DNA of 56,107 nt from an uncultured Clostridia bacterium (lineage in GTDB: Bacteria > Bacillota > Clostridia > Christensenellales > Pumilibacteraceae): the NCBI GenBank assembly GCA_944362615.1, contig CALVTM010000022.1:1-56107 (forward strand), given 5' to 3'. Below are positions 1 to 7,628 of this stretch, piece after piece. Each line of letters starts with the position of its first letter. Position 1 is the first letter of the stretch. The notes beneath the pieces are model-generated. The model had not been told where the DNA came from. It made no database searches and saw only the letters and a list, made by a program, of their open reading frames with translations. The position numbers were made by a program, and so were the translations under genes.

Positions 1-170
1 ATGCGCTCCCACCTGTGCAGAGTTTCCATTGCTCCGCCCATAGAGTTTTTCACAAGTCCATATTTGCGAGCTGTTTCCCTGTAACTCAAATGGTTTTCAC
101 GCATATCCATTATAACAGATAACTTAAACTCTGGCGAGTACTTTGTTTGAAATCTTTTTCCTTTTGACAT
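1..170 (-). CDS. IS3-family transposase OrfA, N-terminal part (cut by window edge)
   Basis: Reading back from an ATG at 168-170 gives about 56 residues that begin MSKGKRFQTKYSPEFKLSVI and run on through YRETARKYGL to WER at the edge. This basic start followed by a helix-turn-helix is the OrfA pattern of IS3-family (IS150-like) transposases, which bind the element's inverted repeats and are fused to the DDE OrfB by frameshifting. The gene continues beyond base 1, so I cannot tell whether the element is intact. Its left inverted repeat lies just upstream at 194-218. Confidence 0.8.
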   Translation of the reverse strand, partial: MSKGKRFQTKYSPEFKLSVIMDMRENHLSYRETARKYGLVKNSMGGAMETLHRWER

Positions 171-193
171 GAAAATATGCACCTCCAAAAGTC

Positions 194-218
194 TGTCCAA
201 CTTTTGGGGTGCATATCA
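194..218 (-). repeat. Left terminal inverted repeat of the IS3-family element
   Basis: Read on the minus strand this is TGATATGCACCCC followed by AAAAGTTGGACA. It starts with TG and resembles IS150-type ends as I remember them. It lies about 24 bases upstream of the OrfA ATG, as expected for the 5' end of the element. The partner repeat is outside the window, so the target duplication cannot be checked. Sequence from 219 onward should be host DNA. Confidence 0.65.
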
Positions 219-276
219 TTATTAAGGGGCTTGTTTTTATTCTGAAATTGCGTATTTATTGTTGAGTTTGCTTTAA

Positions 277-561
277 TTACTGTTGTTTTTTAAGCTTATC
301 AAGATAGTCGTAATTTGCGTAATATTCCGTATTATCTTCATGCATATCTGAAAAGTTTATTGCTATATTTTTCAATCTCGGTGCATCGATTAATAAACGC
401 TCTTCGAAAAAAAATCTGTTCTTATTTGCAGATATGTAAATAAGAGCTTCATCTACTATAATAATATCTCCGTCTCGTTCTGCATAAATGCCGAATGCGT
501 AGTACTCTCCGAGATCAAACCAGTACTTTGAACCTATGCGAATGTCATTAATGGCTATCAT
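277..561 (-). CDS. Small hypothetical protein (94 aa)
   Basis: I do not recognise a family. The protein is acidic and rich in aromatic residues (YWFD near residue 13, NKNRFFFEE near 46), with no signal peptide or membrane segment, so it should be cytoplasmic. Support for a real gene is a near-perfect promoter on the same strand (TTGACC, 17-base spacer, TATAAT at 568-596) whose -10 box ends six bases before the ATG. There is no room for a ribosome-binding site, so the mRNA would be leaderless. It stands alone between the IS end and the tRNA-Trp gene. Confidence 0.55.
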   Translation of the reverse strand: MIAINDIRIGSKYWFDLGEYYAFGIYAERDGDIIIVDEALIYISANKNRFFFEERLLIDAPRLKNIAINFSDMHEDNTEYYANYDYLDKLKKQQ

Positions 562-567
562 ATCGGA

Positions 568-596
568 ATTATAGCATAAATTAATAAACGGGTCAA
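568..596 (-). promoter_or_regulatory. SigA-type promoter abutting the ATG of the 94-aa gene
   Basis: The -35 box TTGACC (591-596) and -10 box TATAAT (568-573) are 17 bases apart. Six bases separate the -10 box from the ATG at 559-561, so the expected +1 falls on or within a base of the start codon. Confidence 0.7.
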
Positions 597-670
597 CGTT
601 TTATGTAAATTTAAACTTTGCAGAAGCCTTTGTCGATTGACTTTTTTTACCGACGGCAGTAAAATAATAG

Positions 671-705
671 AAAAGACGGGAAACGCCATATATGCGTATC
701 CCGTC
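671..705 (-). terminator. Rho-independent terminator after tRNA-Trp
   Basis: On the minus strand GACGGGATACGC pairs with GCGTTTCCCGTC across a 7-base loop with one mismatch. A T-rich tract (TTTTCTATTATTTT) follows immediately. Confidence 0.8.
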
Positions 706-707
706 AA

Positions 708-781
708 TGGCAGGGGATGAGAGAATCGAACTCCCACCAAAGGTTTTGGAGACCCTTGTCATGCCATTTGACCAATCCCCT
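708..781 (-). tRNA. tRNA-Trp (anticodon CCA)
   Basis: The acceptor stem AGGGGAT pairs perfectly with ATCCCCT, followed by discriminator G and an encoded CCA (708-710). The anticodon loop CTCCAAA puts CCA after U33. The T arm has the usual GTTCGA. It is a single-gene transcript with its own promoter (794-822) and terminator (671-705). Confidence 0.92.
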
Positions 782-793
782 GTGCCGAAAGAT

Positions 794-822
794 ATTATAT
801 TATATTGAGAATAATTTGTCAA
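794..822 (-). promoter_or_regulatory. Consensus promoter for tRNA-Trp
   Basis: TTGACA (817-822) and TATAAT (794-799) are separated by 17 bases, 12 bases upstream of the mature tRNA 5' end. Confidence 0.8.
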
Positions 823-849
823 ATAATTTTCATGGAGTAATTACAAAAT

Positions 850-1635
850 ATGAAAGAACACGCTGTAGGTTTTATAGGTTACGGTAATATGGCAAAAGCC
901 ATAGCCTCATCCTTTAAGAAAAATGAAAAAGTAAAGAAGCTTGGCGCATACGATGTCAATCCCGGTGCGTCTGACGGAAAAGTCACAATGTATGATTCTG
1001 CGGATAAGCTCATTGTGGCAAGCGATGTGTTATTCCTTTCCGTGAAGCCTCAGTCTGCGGCTGATGCGCTTGCGGGGCTTGATTTTTCCGGTAAAATAGT
1101 AATATCGATTATGGCGGGAACGGCTATAAACAAAATCGCTTTATTATGCAGTGGGGCTCAAAAAATAGTGAGAGTCATGCCGAACCTGTGCGCGAGAGTA
1201 GGAAAATCAGTTAATGCTTTTTGCCCTTCCGGACTTACTGAAGAAGAGACGGCTGATGTCTTTGAACTCCTTTCTTGTTTCGGTCTTGCCGCAAAATTTG
1301 ATGAATCGTTTTTTGATGTTATAACCGGTCTTACGGGAAGCTCTCCAGCATACACTTTCAGATATGCAAAAGCGCTTACTGAATGCGGAGTGGAAAACGG
1401 AATGACGTTTGAGCAGGCCCGTGATCTTTCTCTTTACTGTATAGCCGGATGTATGGATGTTCTTGCTTCAGCGCAATCTATCGAAGAGATGCAGACTACG
1501 ATCGATAATGTTTGCAGCAAAGGCGGTACGACGATAGAAGGCATTTATGTGCTTGATAAAGGCAACTTTGACGATGTTGTTTGTAATGCTGTAAATGCCG
1601 CCATTAAGCGGAGCCGTGAGCTCAGTGGCAAGTAA
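850..1635 (+). CDS. proC: Pyrroline-5-carboxylate reductase
   Basis: ProC catalyses the last step of proline synthesis, NAD(P)H-dependent reduction of pyrroline-5-carboxylate, in the cytoplasm. The 261-residue protein begins with a Rossmann dinucleotide site (GFIGYGNMAKAI, residues 8-19). It keeps the family segments SVKPQ, RVMPN and GLTGSSPAY, and the C-terminal signature SKGGTTIEGI around residue 224. Length is normal for the family. The ATG has a GGAG site 12 bases upstream. Its stop overlaps the rnhA start by one base (TAATG), so the two are translationally coupled. proA lies far away at 28993-30243, and no proB is visible in the window. Confidence 0.95.
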   Translation: MKEHAVGFIGYGNMAKAIASSFKKNEKVKKLGAYDVNPGASDGKVTMYDSADKLIVASDVLFLSVKPQSAADALAGLDFSGKIVISIMAGTAINKIALLCSGAQKIVRVMPNLCARVGKSVNAFCPSGLTEEETADVFELLSCFGLAAKFDESFFDVITGLTGSSPAYTFRYAKALTECGVENGMTFEQARDLSLYCIAGCMDVLASAQSIEEMQTTIDNVCSKGGTTIEGIYVLDKGNFDDVVCNAVNAAIKRSRELSGK

Positions 1636-2069
1636 TGAAAGAAGTCATAATTTATACGGACGGAGCCTGTAGCGGCAACCCCGGAGCAGGAGGATGGGCG
1701 GCAATCCTTATGTATGGCTCTAAAAGCCTTGAAATCAGCGGCGGGTGTAATTATACAACGAATAATAAAATGGAGCTTACAGCCGTCATAGAGAGTCTTA
1801 AACGGCTAAAAGAACCTTGCATTGCGCACGTATACAGCGACTCTGCATATGTGGTAAACGCATTTTTACAGAATTGGATAGATGGTTGGAACAAACGGGG
1901 CTGGCGCAATGTTAAAAATTCTGAACTCTGGCACGAACTCATAGCACTCACTGAGCTTCATAAGGTTACGTTTCATAAAGTGAAGGGACACTCGGATAAT
2001 GAGTATAATAACAGATGCGATGAGCTTGCCCGCGCCGAAATTGCTAAAATATCCGATTCGGATAATTAA
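1635..2069 (+). CDS. rnhA: Ribonuclease HI
   Basis: RNase HI cuts the RNA strand of RNA-DNA hybrids, such as R-loops and Okazaki primers, using two metal ions. The 144-residue protein shows the full catalytic set: Asp9 in YTDGACSGNPG, Glu47 in NNKMELTA, Asp69 in YSDSAYV and the C-terminal Asp in NNRCDELA, with the conserved HKVKGH loop before it. There is no extra hybrid-binding domain. It is coupled to proC by a one-base overlap and followed three bases later by the VTT membrane protein, so the three form one transcript. Confidence 0.96.
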   Translation: MKEVIIYTDGACSGNPGAGGWAAILMYGSKSLEISGGCNYTTNNKMELTAVIESLKRLKEPCIAHVYSDSAYVVNAFLQNWIDGWNKRGWRNVKNSELWHELIALTELHKVTFHKVKGHSDNEYNNRCDELARAEIAKISDSDN

Positions 2070-2072
2070 AAT

Positions 2073-2843
2073 ATGAGTAGCGGTAATATTGAAAAATTCC
2101 ATCTTTTTAGAAAAGCAGTTATCACTGTAGCGGTATGCTCTACGATAATTGCAGTGTCCGCATGCATATTTGATTATTTTGATTTATGGGAAAAATTAAG
2201 TGATTATCAGGCGTTATCCGAATGGATAAACTCAAAAGGTAAATTTTCCATTTTGATATACGCTGTGCTTGTCTTTTGCTCGGTAATATTTCTTCCCATA
2301 CCGTCTACAGTTATGAACTATCTTGCCACGGTACTGTTTGATAATGCGTGGATGACGTTTATAGTAACTTCCGTTGCAACGATAGCCGGGTCGTTCGTCT
2401 GCTATTTCCTCGGCAAGATTTTCGGTAAGCGTTTGGTTATATGGTTCGCAGGTAAAGAAAAAACAGAAAAATATTCCCGTGTGATCAACGAGAACGGCAA
2501 ATTTCTTTTTGTCATGATGCTACTGCTTCCTTTTTTCCCGGATGATGTACTTTGTCTTATAACCGGTGCCAGCAGTATGAGTCTGCCGTTTTTTGCTTTA
2601 TCTACCGTTCTTGCCAGACCGGTGATGATCGCTATTGTGAGTTTTCTTGGAAAAAGCGCAACAGATGCTATGGATACGTGGGGATTGCCGGTCGGTATAA
2701 CAGTGATTGTATTTGTTGTCATTTCAGCAGCACTTTTGGCATTTTTCAAAATAAGAAAAAAGAAGAAGGACTTAAAACCATCTTCTCACTGCAGAAATAA
2801 AAAGTCGTGTATATCCGAAAGCAGTACAATTGTAAAGAAATAA
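2073..2843 (+). CDS. TVP38/TMEM64 (VTT/DedA-related) membrane protein
   Basis: This is a polytopic inner-membrane protein of 256 residues. A first membrane segment (about 14-33) and a soluble loop precede the VTT core. The core has the proline-rich entry FLPIPSTVMNYLA near 72, the stretch GSFVCYFLGKIFGKR near 106 and LPFFPDDVLCLITGAS near 152. The last membrane helix is about 208-227, followed by a lysine-rich cytoplasmic tail. Related proteins have been linked to lipid transport or scrambling and membrane homeostasis, but the substrate here is unknown. It is the last gene of the proC-rnhA unit. Confidence 0.82.
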   Translation: MSSGNIEKFHLFRKAVITVAVCSTIIAVSACIFDYFDLWEKLSDYQALSEWINSKGKFSILIYAVLVFCSVIFLPIPSTVMNYLATVLFDNAWMTFIVTSVATIAGSFVCYFLGKIFGKRLVIWFAGKEKTEKYSRVINENGKFLFVMMLLLPFFPDDVLCLITGASSMSLPFFALSTVLARPVMIAIVSFLGKSATDAMDTWGLPVGITVIVFVVISAALLAFFKIRKKKKDLKPSSHCRNKKSCISESSTIVKK

Positions 2844-2880
2844 CGGAAGTGCGGCAAATTATTTAAAAAAATTTCACAAT

Positions 2881-2917
2881 AAAAAACGATACCGTTTAAT
2901 TTTGGTACCGTTTTTTA
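2881..2917. terminator. Bidirectional terminator between the VTT gene and padR
   Basis: AACGATACC pairs with GGTACCGTT (one mismatch on the plus strand, a G-U pair on the minus strand) around a 10-base loop. It is flanked by A and T runs, so it can serve both converging transcripts. Confidence 0.75.
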
Positions 2918-2922
2918 TTATG

Positions 2923-4746
2923 TCAGCCTTCTACATTAAATTTTTTCGTATCGTATAATGCCTGGAATATTATCGGACTGAGCGGTATGTTTGTACTGAG
3001 AAGAGCGGGCGTTATTAAGCTAAAAGCGTATTCCGCGTCAAATGAGATATCCATAAATAACACTACGTTTACCGCGTAAATCAATACTAACATCAATGCC
3101 ATAACAGCCAGTCTGAACAGTACAGAATTTTTCAACGAAAAATCATATCTTTTACGTTTATACGGGTCGATAAGATTTGCAATTGCGGCATATATGGGTA
3201 ACAATGCTGTTCCGGTTATGGAAAGCACAAGTGTCAGAATTTCATACCGGATGGGTATTCCTACTGCAAATTTGATTATGAGGTAGGGAATAAGTATCTC
3301 AGCAGCCATCAGCAGGAATAATATACCGTATTTATAAAGCAAAAGTTTATTCGAGTAATACTGATAAACGCTGTTATATTCCTTATCCGCGTTGCTGTTG
3401 TGTGTACGAATCCTTATGTCGTCTCCCATACTGCGTACTGCCGTGAGAAGACTTGAAAAATCTATCTGCCCTGAATTTTCCGCGCTGTCCGTACCCGTAC
3501 TGTATGCGGCAAGCCCTTCTGAAGGATCCGCAGCAGCTCTTTCGTCATTCCCGTCAAACAATTGTGAATATTCGTTTGACGGAATTGAGGTAAATTCAGC
3601 ATTGCCGTGATATTCACCATGAAGCAGCTCTCGTATTACATTTCTGTACTCGCGTTGAATAATCAGTTCTCGTTGAGCATCTTCTGAAATATCAGCATCA
3701 TCCTCATAGCTTCGGAATACATTTGTATTTTTATTTTCATCCTTTTTCGAATCTGTAGTAGTTTCTTCAGCTTGCTTGTTGCCCTGTTTGTCAGCATTTA
3801 TCGCTTCTTGAGTGGATGCAAATGAATAACGCGCTCTGTCGTCTGTATTATAATAAGTACTGCTGTGATCAGCTTCTTTTGCTGCCGTGTCTTGCGTCGC
3901 GGAATCATCGGATACTTCGTGCTCATCCTCGCCGTCGTAGTCGGTGAAATAATCGTTGGTAGAATAGACGCTTTCGTAAAGATTGTCGCTTACGCCGCTT
4001 TTTTCATGCTTATTATTGCCTGGATCGTCCTCTAGTCTGTTTGCGTAGCTGACACCGCGCAATTTGTCATCGTCAGAAATATTCTCAATATTTTCAGATT
4101 CGGATAATAATCGATCACTTTCTTTTTCGGCGAGAATATCGTCAAAAAGTTTTTCACTGAGTTCGTTTTCGTTCTTATCCGGATTATCGATCGTCGCTTG
4201 CGAAGCCGATATATTATCCTCGTTTGCGGCATTGCCGTTATTTTCAACAAAATTCTGATCTGATTCTGACGAGAAGATTTGTTCACCTGTCTCCTGATCG
4301 GTATTTTTCGCCGCAATATAGTCGGCATCTTCTTCCGTGTTTTGCTCTTTCGTTTGAGCGTCATCAGAATTCTGACCGGCAGGGAGCAATATGTAAGGTC
4401 GGACAGGGGAGTCGGCGGAAGCTATAAGCATGTCGATGACACCTCTTGAGTGCTCCCACTCGTCCTTATTTTTAAGGAATAATTCTTTTCCCATCTCTGT
4501 AAGCGAATAATATGTACGTCTTCCGCCTCCAGATTCGGTCCCCCAATATTTGTAAATAAATCCTTGACCTTCCAATCTCTTCAAACAACTGTATAGCGTG
4601 GGTTGTTTGAGAGAATATTGCCCGCCGCTTTTCTTTTCTATTTCGCCAAGAATATCATAGCCATAGCGATCGCCCTCACGAAGCACGCTAAGGATTATGG
4701 TGTCAATATGGCCGCGAATAAGATCGCTGTTAATAGAATTAAGCAT
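2923..4746 (-). CDS. PadR-family regulator fused to an acidic linker and a C-terminal membrane domain
   Basis: Residues 1-110 are a PadR winged-helix domain: GDRYGYDILGEIEKKS, then PTLYSCLKRLEGQGFI and the wing GGGRRTYYSLTEMGKELF. PadR proteins are normally 100-200 residues, soluble and dimeric. Here about 350 residues of Asp/Glu/Asn/Ser-rich, probably disordered sequence follow. The C-terminal 140 residues hold about four hydrophobic helices (roughly 474-498, 503-528, 542-567 and 570-595). The product is therefore probably a membrane-tethered transcription factor. It is monocistronic. Its promoter (TTGACA, 17 bases, TAGAAT) ends six bases before the ATG, again suggesting a leaderless message. 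Targets are unknown; PadR proteins often repress nearby genes or themselves. Confidence 0.82.
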   Translation of the reverse strand: MLNSINSDLIRGHIDTIILSVLREGDRYGYDILGEIEKKSGGQYSLKQPTLYSCLKRLEGQGFIYKYWGTESGGGRRTYYSLTEMGKELFLKNKDEWEHSRGVIDMLIASADSPVRPYILLPAGQNSDDAQTKEQNTEEDADYIAAKNTDQETGEQIFSSESDQNFVENNGNAANEDNISASQATIDNPDKNENELSEKLFDDILAEKESDRLLSESENIENISDDDKLRGVSYANRLEDDPGNNKHEKSGVSDNLYESVYSTNDYFTDYDGEDEHEVSDDSATQDTAAKEADHSSTYYNTDDRARYSFASTQEAINADKQGNKQAEETTTDSKKDENKNTNVFRSYEDDADISEDAQRELIIQREYRNVIRELLHGEYHGNAEFTSIPSNEYSQLFDGNDERAAADPSEGLAAYSTGTDSAENSGQIDFSSLLTAVRSMGDDIRIRTHNSNADKEYNSVYQYYSNKLLLYKYGILFLLMAAEILIPYLIIKFAVGIPIRYEILTLVLSITGTALLPIYAAIANLIDPYKRKRYDFSLKNSVLFRLAVMALMLVLIYAVNVVLFMDISFDAEYAFSLITPALLSTNIPLSPIIFQALYDTKKFNVEG

Positions 4747-4752
4747 GTATAT

Positions 4753-4781
4753 ATTCTATCACACATAGTAGTTTTTGTCAA
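4753..4781 (-). promoter_or_regulatory. Promoter of padR, leaderless geometry
   Basis: TTGACA (4776-4781) and TAGAAT (4753-4758) are 17 bases apart, with six bases to the ATG at 4744-4746. No Shine-Dalgarno is possible on a transcript starting there. Confidence 0.72.
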
Positions 4782-4831
4782 TGATAAATTTATGACGAAT
4801 GATGTTATACAAATACATTTATAAATAAATG

Positions 4832-4971
4832 ATGCGCTTTGCCCGTGGGGATAAAACGCTGGCAAACAATACAGCTATCGTGGCGGAAACGGTCGCGCAG
4901 ATACACCAGATTTTATAATGCGCGAGATAATCGATAAAGCCGAAAATCTAAGCGGCTTGTTGAAAATTTAG
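4832..4971 (+). other. Possible remnant of a coding region in the 4747-5305 gap
   Basis: Two short overlapping frames look protein-like. One runs 4832-4918 (ATG, 28 codons, reading MRFARGDKTLANNTAIVAE and on). The other, at 4855-4971, has no start codon and reads GRADTPDFIMREIIDKAENL before a TAG. They could be pieces of a decayed gene, but I recognise no family and chance is possible. Apart from these, the padR promoter, the 5260-5288 promoter and the hairpin at 4978-5002, I see nothing in this 559-base gap. Confidence 0.2.
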
Positions 4972-4977
4972 TATTAC

Positions 4978-5002
4978 AAAAAGCACCCTTGAGGATACTT
5001 TT
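4978..5002 (-). terminator. Candidate terminator with no obvious upstream gene
   Basis: On the minus strand AAAAGTATCC and GGGTGCTTTT pair around a TCAA loop (two G-U pairs), followed by a T run. No minus-strand gene is visible between here and 5305, so it may end a decayed gene or a small RNA, or be fortuitous. Confidence 0.35.
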
Positions 5003-5259
5003 CATGCCATAAATATCATTTATATTATTAAGAAGGGGAATAACTGTTAAGCGTCCCTTTTGATATAATCTCTTAAAAATTTTTTAACGAATTCGTTTTT
5101 TTCTGTGTATCAAGCAACTGTCTATAAAATCTGCGTCGTTATCTGTGTGTATGTAATAATAGCGTATAAGCTTTTGATTTTATTGTAGCCGTTGTCCGGT
5201 ATTTAGGCTGAGTGCGTTTCATAGGAAACATATAAAAATATATTTAATGTCGATATTTG

Positions 5260-5288
5260 TTGACTAAATAACGGTATGATTATATAAT
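5260..5288 (+). promoter_or_regulatory. Promoter of the YgjP-like metalloprotease gene
   Basis: TTGACT (5260-5265), a 17-base spacer and TATAAT (5283-5288). The ATG at 5306 is 17 bases further on, leaving a very short leader with only a weak AGGT. The 10-mer TAACGGTATG occurs twice, in the spacer (5269) and directly at the start codon (5299). Confidence 0.7.
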
Positions 5289-5305
5289 TTAAAATAGGTA
5301 ACGGT

Positions 5306-5986
5306 ATGGATTACATTATAAGAAAAGGGAATAAAAAGCGTCGTAATATTTCAATTACCATCAAAAATAGTGAGGTAGTTGTCCTGGTTCCGCATAATTA
5401 TATCATTTCGTCGAATGAACAAAAACAAATAGACGAATTGGTCGAAAAGAATCGCGGCTGGATCGAGAAGAAACTTGCAAAAAACAAGAAAAATCTGTTG
5501 GCAATAAATAGCGCTGCCATGGAATCTTCGCTAATGTTGTTTGGATCGGCAATAGAAATTATAGATTCAGAAAATAGCTGGGATGTTATGTTTAAAAGCG
5601 GGAAATTATATGTGCCAAACAGATTGACTGAAAAAGCCAGAAAAAAGGCAATATATCGATGGTATAGAAATTTTGCCGAATATGTGTTGGAAAAACGCCT
5701 TGCGGAAATGTCCAATGCTACAAAATTAAAATATTCGGCTTTTTCGCTGACCTCAGCAAAAAGAAAATGGGGAAGCTGTTCTCAAGCAGGAAAAATAATG
5801 CTTAATTACCGTTTGATTGCGTTACCTGACAGATTGATAGATTATGTGATTATACATGAGCTCTGTCATACTGTAGAGATGAGTCATAATCCTAATTTTT
5901 GGAATTTGGTCGGTAAGATATTGCCGGATTATAAAAAAAGGAAAAACGCAATTAAAGACTATAGCGAAATTATGGATTTAATTTAA
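5306..5986 (+). CDS. YgjP-like (DUF45) zinc metallopeptidase
   Basis: This is a 226-residue cytoplasmic protein of the YgjP/WLM-like zincin group. The zinc site is HELCH (about 185-189) with a third histidine in the typical downstream SHNPNFW. The conserved lead-in KRKWGSCS and LNYRLIALP precedes it. The N-terminal half (RKGNKKRRNISITIK) is the usual beta-rich part of the family. Physiological substrates are unknown. In other genomes relatives sit beside type I restriction genes, but no such gene is here. It is alone between two long intergenic gaps. Confidence 0.88.
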   Translation: MDYIIRKGNKKRRNISITIKNSEVVVLVPHNYIISSNEQKQIDELVEKNRGWIEKKLAKNKKNLLAINSAAMESSLMLFGSAIEIIDSENSWDVMFKSGKLYVPNRLTEKARKKAIYRWYRNFAEYVLEKRLAEMSNATKLKYSAFSLTSAKRKWGSCSQAGKIMLNYRLIALPDRLIDYVIIHELCHTVEMSHNPNFWNLVGKILPDYKKRKNAIKDYSEIMDLI

Positions 5987-6050
5987 TCAGAGCGAAGATT
6001 TAAAAAATATACGTAGAATTGCAAAAAAGAAATAGGGAGACCCACGATAA

Positions 6051-6082
6051 ACTATTCGCAAAAGTCAACTTTTGCGAATAGT
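6051..6082. repeat. Perfect 15-bp inverted repeat with extended outer pairing
   Basis: ACTATTCGCAAAAGT and ACTTTTGCGAATAGT are exact reverse complements separated by CA. Outside them CCCAC (6041-6045) and GTGGG (6084-6088) can also pair. No T run follows on the plus strand, so it is not a standard terminator. It could be an operator, a structured small RNA or the end of a decayed mobile element. The rest of the 5987-6554 gap shows no convincing gene besides the promoter at 6520. Confidence 0.6.
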
Positions 6083-6519
6083 AGTGGGAATTTTCGCAAA
6101 ATTTCGCGAAAAAAGCTCAAAAAATCAAAATATTATGCGTGGCGTACTATCAGTATTAATTTTTCATGTGTGATGTGCGGAATTTTTTATTTTTAGTTGC
6201 AGATAGATGATTTAAATTAAGATCGATTATATTAAATGTTGTGAGAAATTTACAAGAAAAACAGTTTTTTGTCTATTACGGTTATCTGAAGATCTTAATA
6301 TATTGGCTTTTACTGGCAGATGTGTATAAGCGTATGCTCGTATTTCCTGGTCTGACAGAAAAAATTTGTTGTAGAACTGGATGAATAGCAGTTTAATCCG
6401 GCAAATGCCCCGTATATCGCATATCTTATATGACAATAACTGAAAATTAAATTTTCATAAAATCAGGCAAAAATATTAAGTATTATGTCTGTAATAGCAT
6501 GTATCTGTATTTTGACATA

Positions 6520-6548
6520 TTGACAACTCCCCTTTATTTTGTTATAAT
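6520..6548 (+). promoter_or_regulatory. Full-consensus promoter of the recombinase gene, leaderless geometry
   Basis: TTGACA (6520-6525), exactly 17 bases, then TATAAT (6543-6548). Six bases separate it from the ATG at 6555. A second TTGACA lies eight bases upstream of the first, out of spacing. Confidence 0.78.
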
Positions 6549-6554
6549 TAATTT

Positions 6555-7619
6555 ATGAGTGATTATTTCAAACAGAGAGATGAAAAAAATCTCAGAACTA
6601 TTGATGAATTATTGTCTGAATTGCCCGAGTTTGTAGGTCAGTTCATTATTGGCATATCATCCCAGACTTCTGTTTTAACGCGTCTTAATTACACAACGGA
6701 CATCAGAATATTTTTCTTATACCTAATCAAAACGAAATATTTCAATAAAAATCTGTCTGAACTCGCGCCACATGATATTGAGGATTTGTCGCCGCATGAT
6801 ATTGAGCGGTTCATAGACGGATTGTCTTCTTACTCATTAAATGGAAAACGACTTTCTTGTGGCGAAAAAGCTAAAGAACGAAAACTTTCATCGATAAGGT
6901 CATTGTACAAATATTTATATAAAAAAGAGATAATTCAAAGCAATGTAACACTGAAAGTGGATATGCCGAAATTGCATGACAAACCTATAGTCAGGCTTGA
7001 GACGGATGAAGTCGATAAACTTATAGATACTGTTTCAAGCGGCGATATGCTTAGCGCTCGTGAAAAGTCATATAACTCAGTTACTAAAGAGCGTGATATG
7101 GCGATTATCTATGTGTTTCTGGGTACGGGTATTCGTGTAAGCGAGCTTGTCGGGTTGAATCGGGATGACGTCGATTTTAACAATGCATCGTTTGTAGTGA
7201 CGCGCAAAGGCGGCAATAAAAGTATTTTATATATGCCTTTAGAAACGATTGACGCGCTGCAGACATACATTGCATGGCTTGACGATCAGATCGAAAATAA
7301 AACGGAGTTTGCTTTGAAGATAAAAGATAATGATGCTCTGTTCTATTCGTTGCAAGGTACGAGAATAGGCGTCCGTACTGTGGAAAAACTGGTTAAGAAA
7401 TACGCCTCCCCTGCTGCACCGCTTAAAAAAATTACTCCGCATAAGCTCAGAAGTACATATGCTACTAATTTGTACAGAGAAACAGAAGATATATATGTCG
7501 TTGCGGACGTTCTCGGGCATTCGGATGTTAATACGACGAAGAAGCATTATGCTCAAATGAGCGAAGAGCATAAAAAGCATGCAGCTGAAGTAACGCGGAT
7601 AAATAAACACGATATTTAA
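6555..7619 (+). CDS. Tyrosine recombinase (XerC/XerD-like)
   Basis: This DNA strand-exchange enzyme has 354 residues. The N-terminal SAM-like core-binding domain covers about residues 20-130. The catalytic domain has the first Arg in GTGIRVSELVGLNRDDVDF (about 195), a Lys in RKGG, the HKLRSTYATNLY box (His and Arg) near 295, and GHSDVNTTKKHY with the nucleophilic Tyr near 335. All active-site residues are visible. Xer proteins resolve chromosome dimers, and integrases share the fold. No phage genes are nearby, which favours a housekeeping or orphan role, though the gene-poor flank leaves mobile origin open. It has its own consensus promoter and terminator (7629-7659). Confidence 0.88.
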   Translation: MSDYFKQRDEKNLRTIDELLSELPEFVGQFIIGISSQTSVLTRLNYTTDIRIFFLYLIKTKYFNKNLSELAPHDIEDLSPHDIERFIDGLSSYSLNGKRLSCGEKAKERKLSSIRSLYKYLYKKEIIQSNVTLKVDMPKLHDKPIVRLETDEVDKLIDTVSSGDMLSAREKSYNSVTKERDMAIIYVFLGTGIRVSELVGLNRDDVDFNNASFVVTRKGGNKSILYMPLETIDALQTYIAWLDDQIENKTEFALKIKDNDALFYSLQGTRIGVRTVEKLVKKYASPAAPLKKITPHKLRSTYATNLYRETEDIYVVADVLGHSDVNTTKKHYAQMSEEHKKHAAEVTRINKHDI

Positions 7620-7628
7620 GTTTTTTAT

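Noticed and set aside
6317..6331. AGATGTGTATAAG matches 13 bases of the Tn5 mosaic end used in sequencing adapters
   Set aside because: The match stops before the full 19-base end and flanking bases do not look like an adapter; most likely chance, though worth noting near a gene-poor gap.
6227..6436. A 69-codon frame on the minus strand in the 5987-6554 gap
   Set aside because: No ribosome-binding site, no promoter and a low-complexity composition; plus-strand frames there are equally unconvincing.
6555..7619. The recombinase as an integrase of a prophage or integrative element
   Set aside because: No phage, conjugation or cargo genes and no att-like direct repeats or adjacent tRNA are visible; lexA and a terminator follow.
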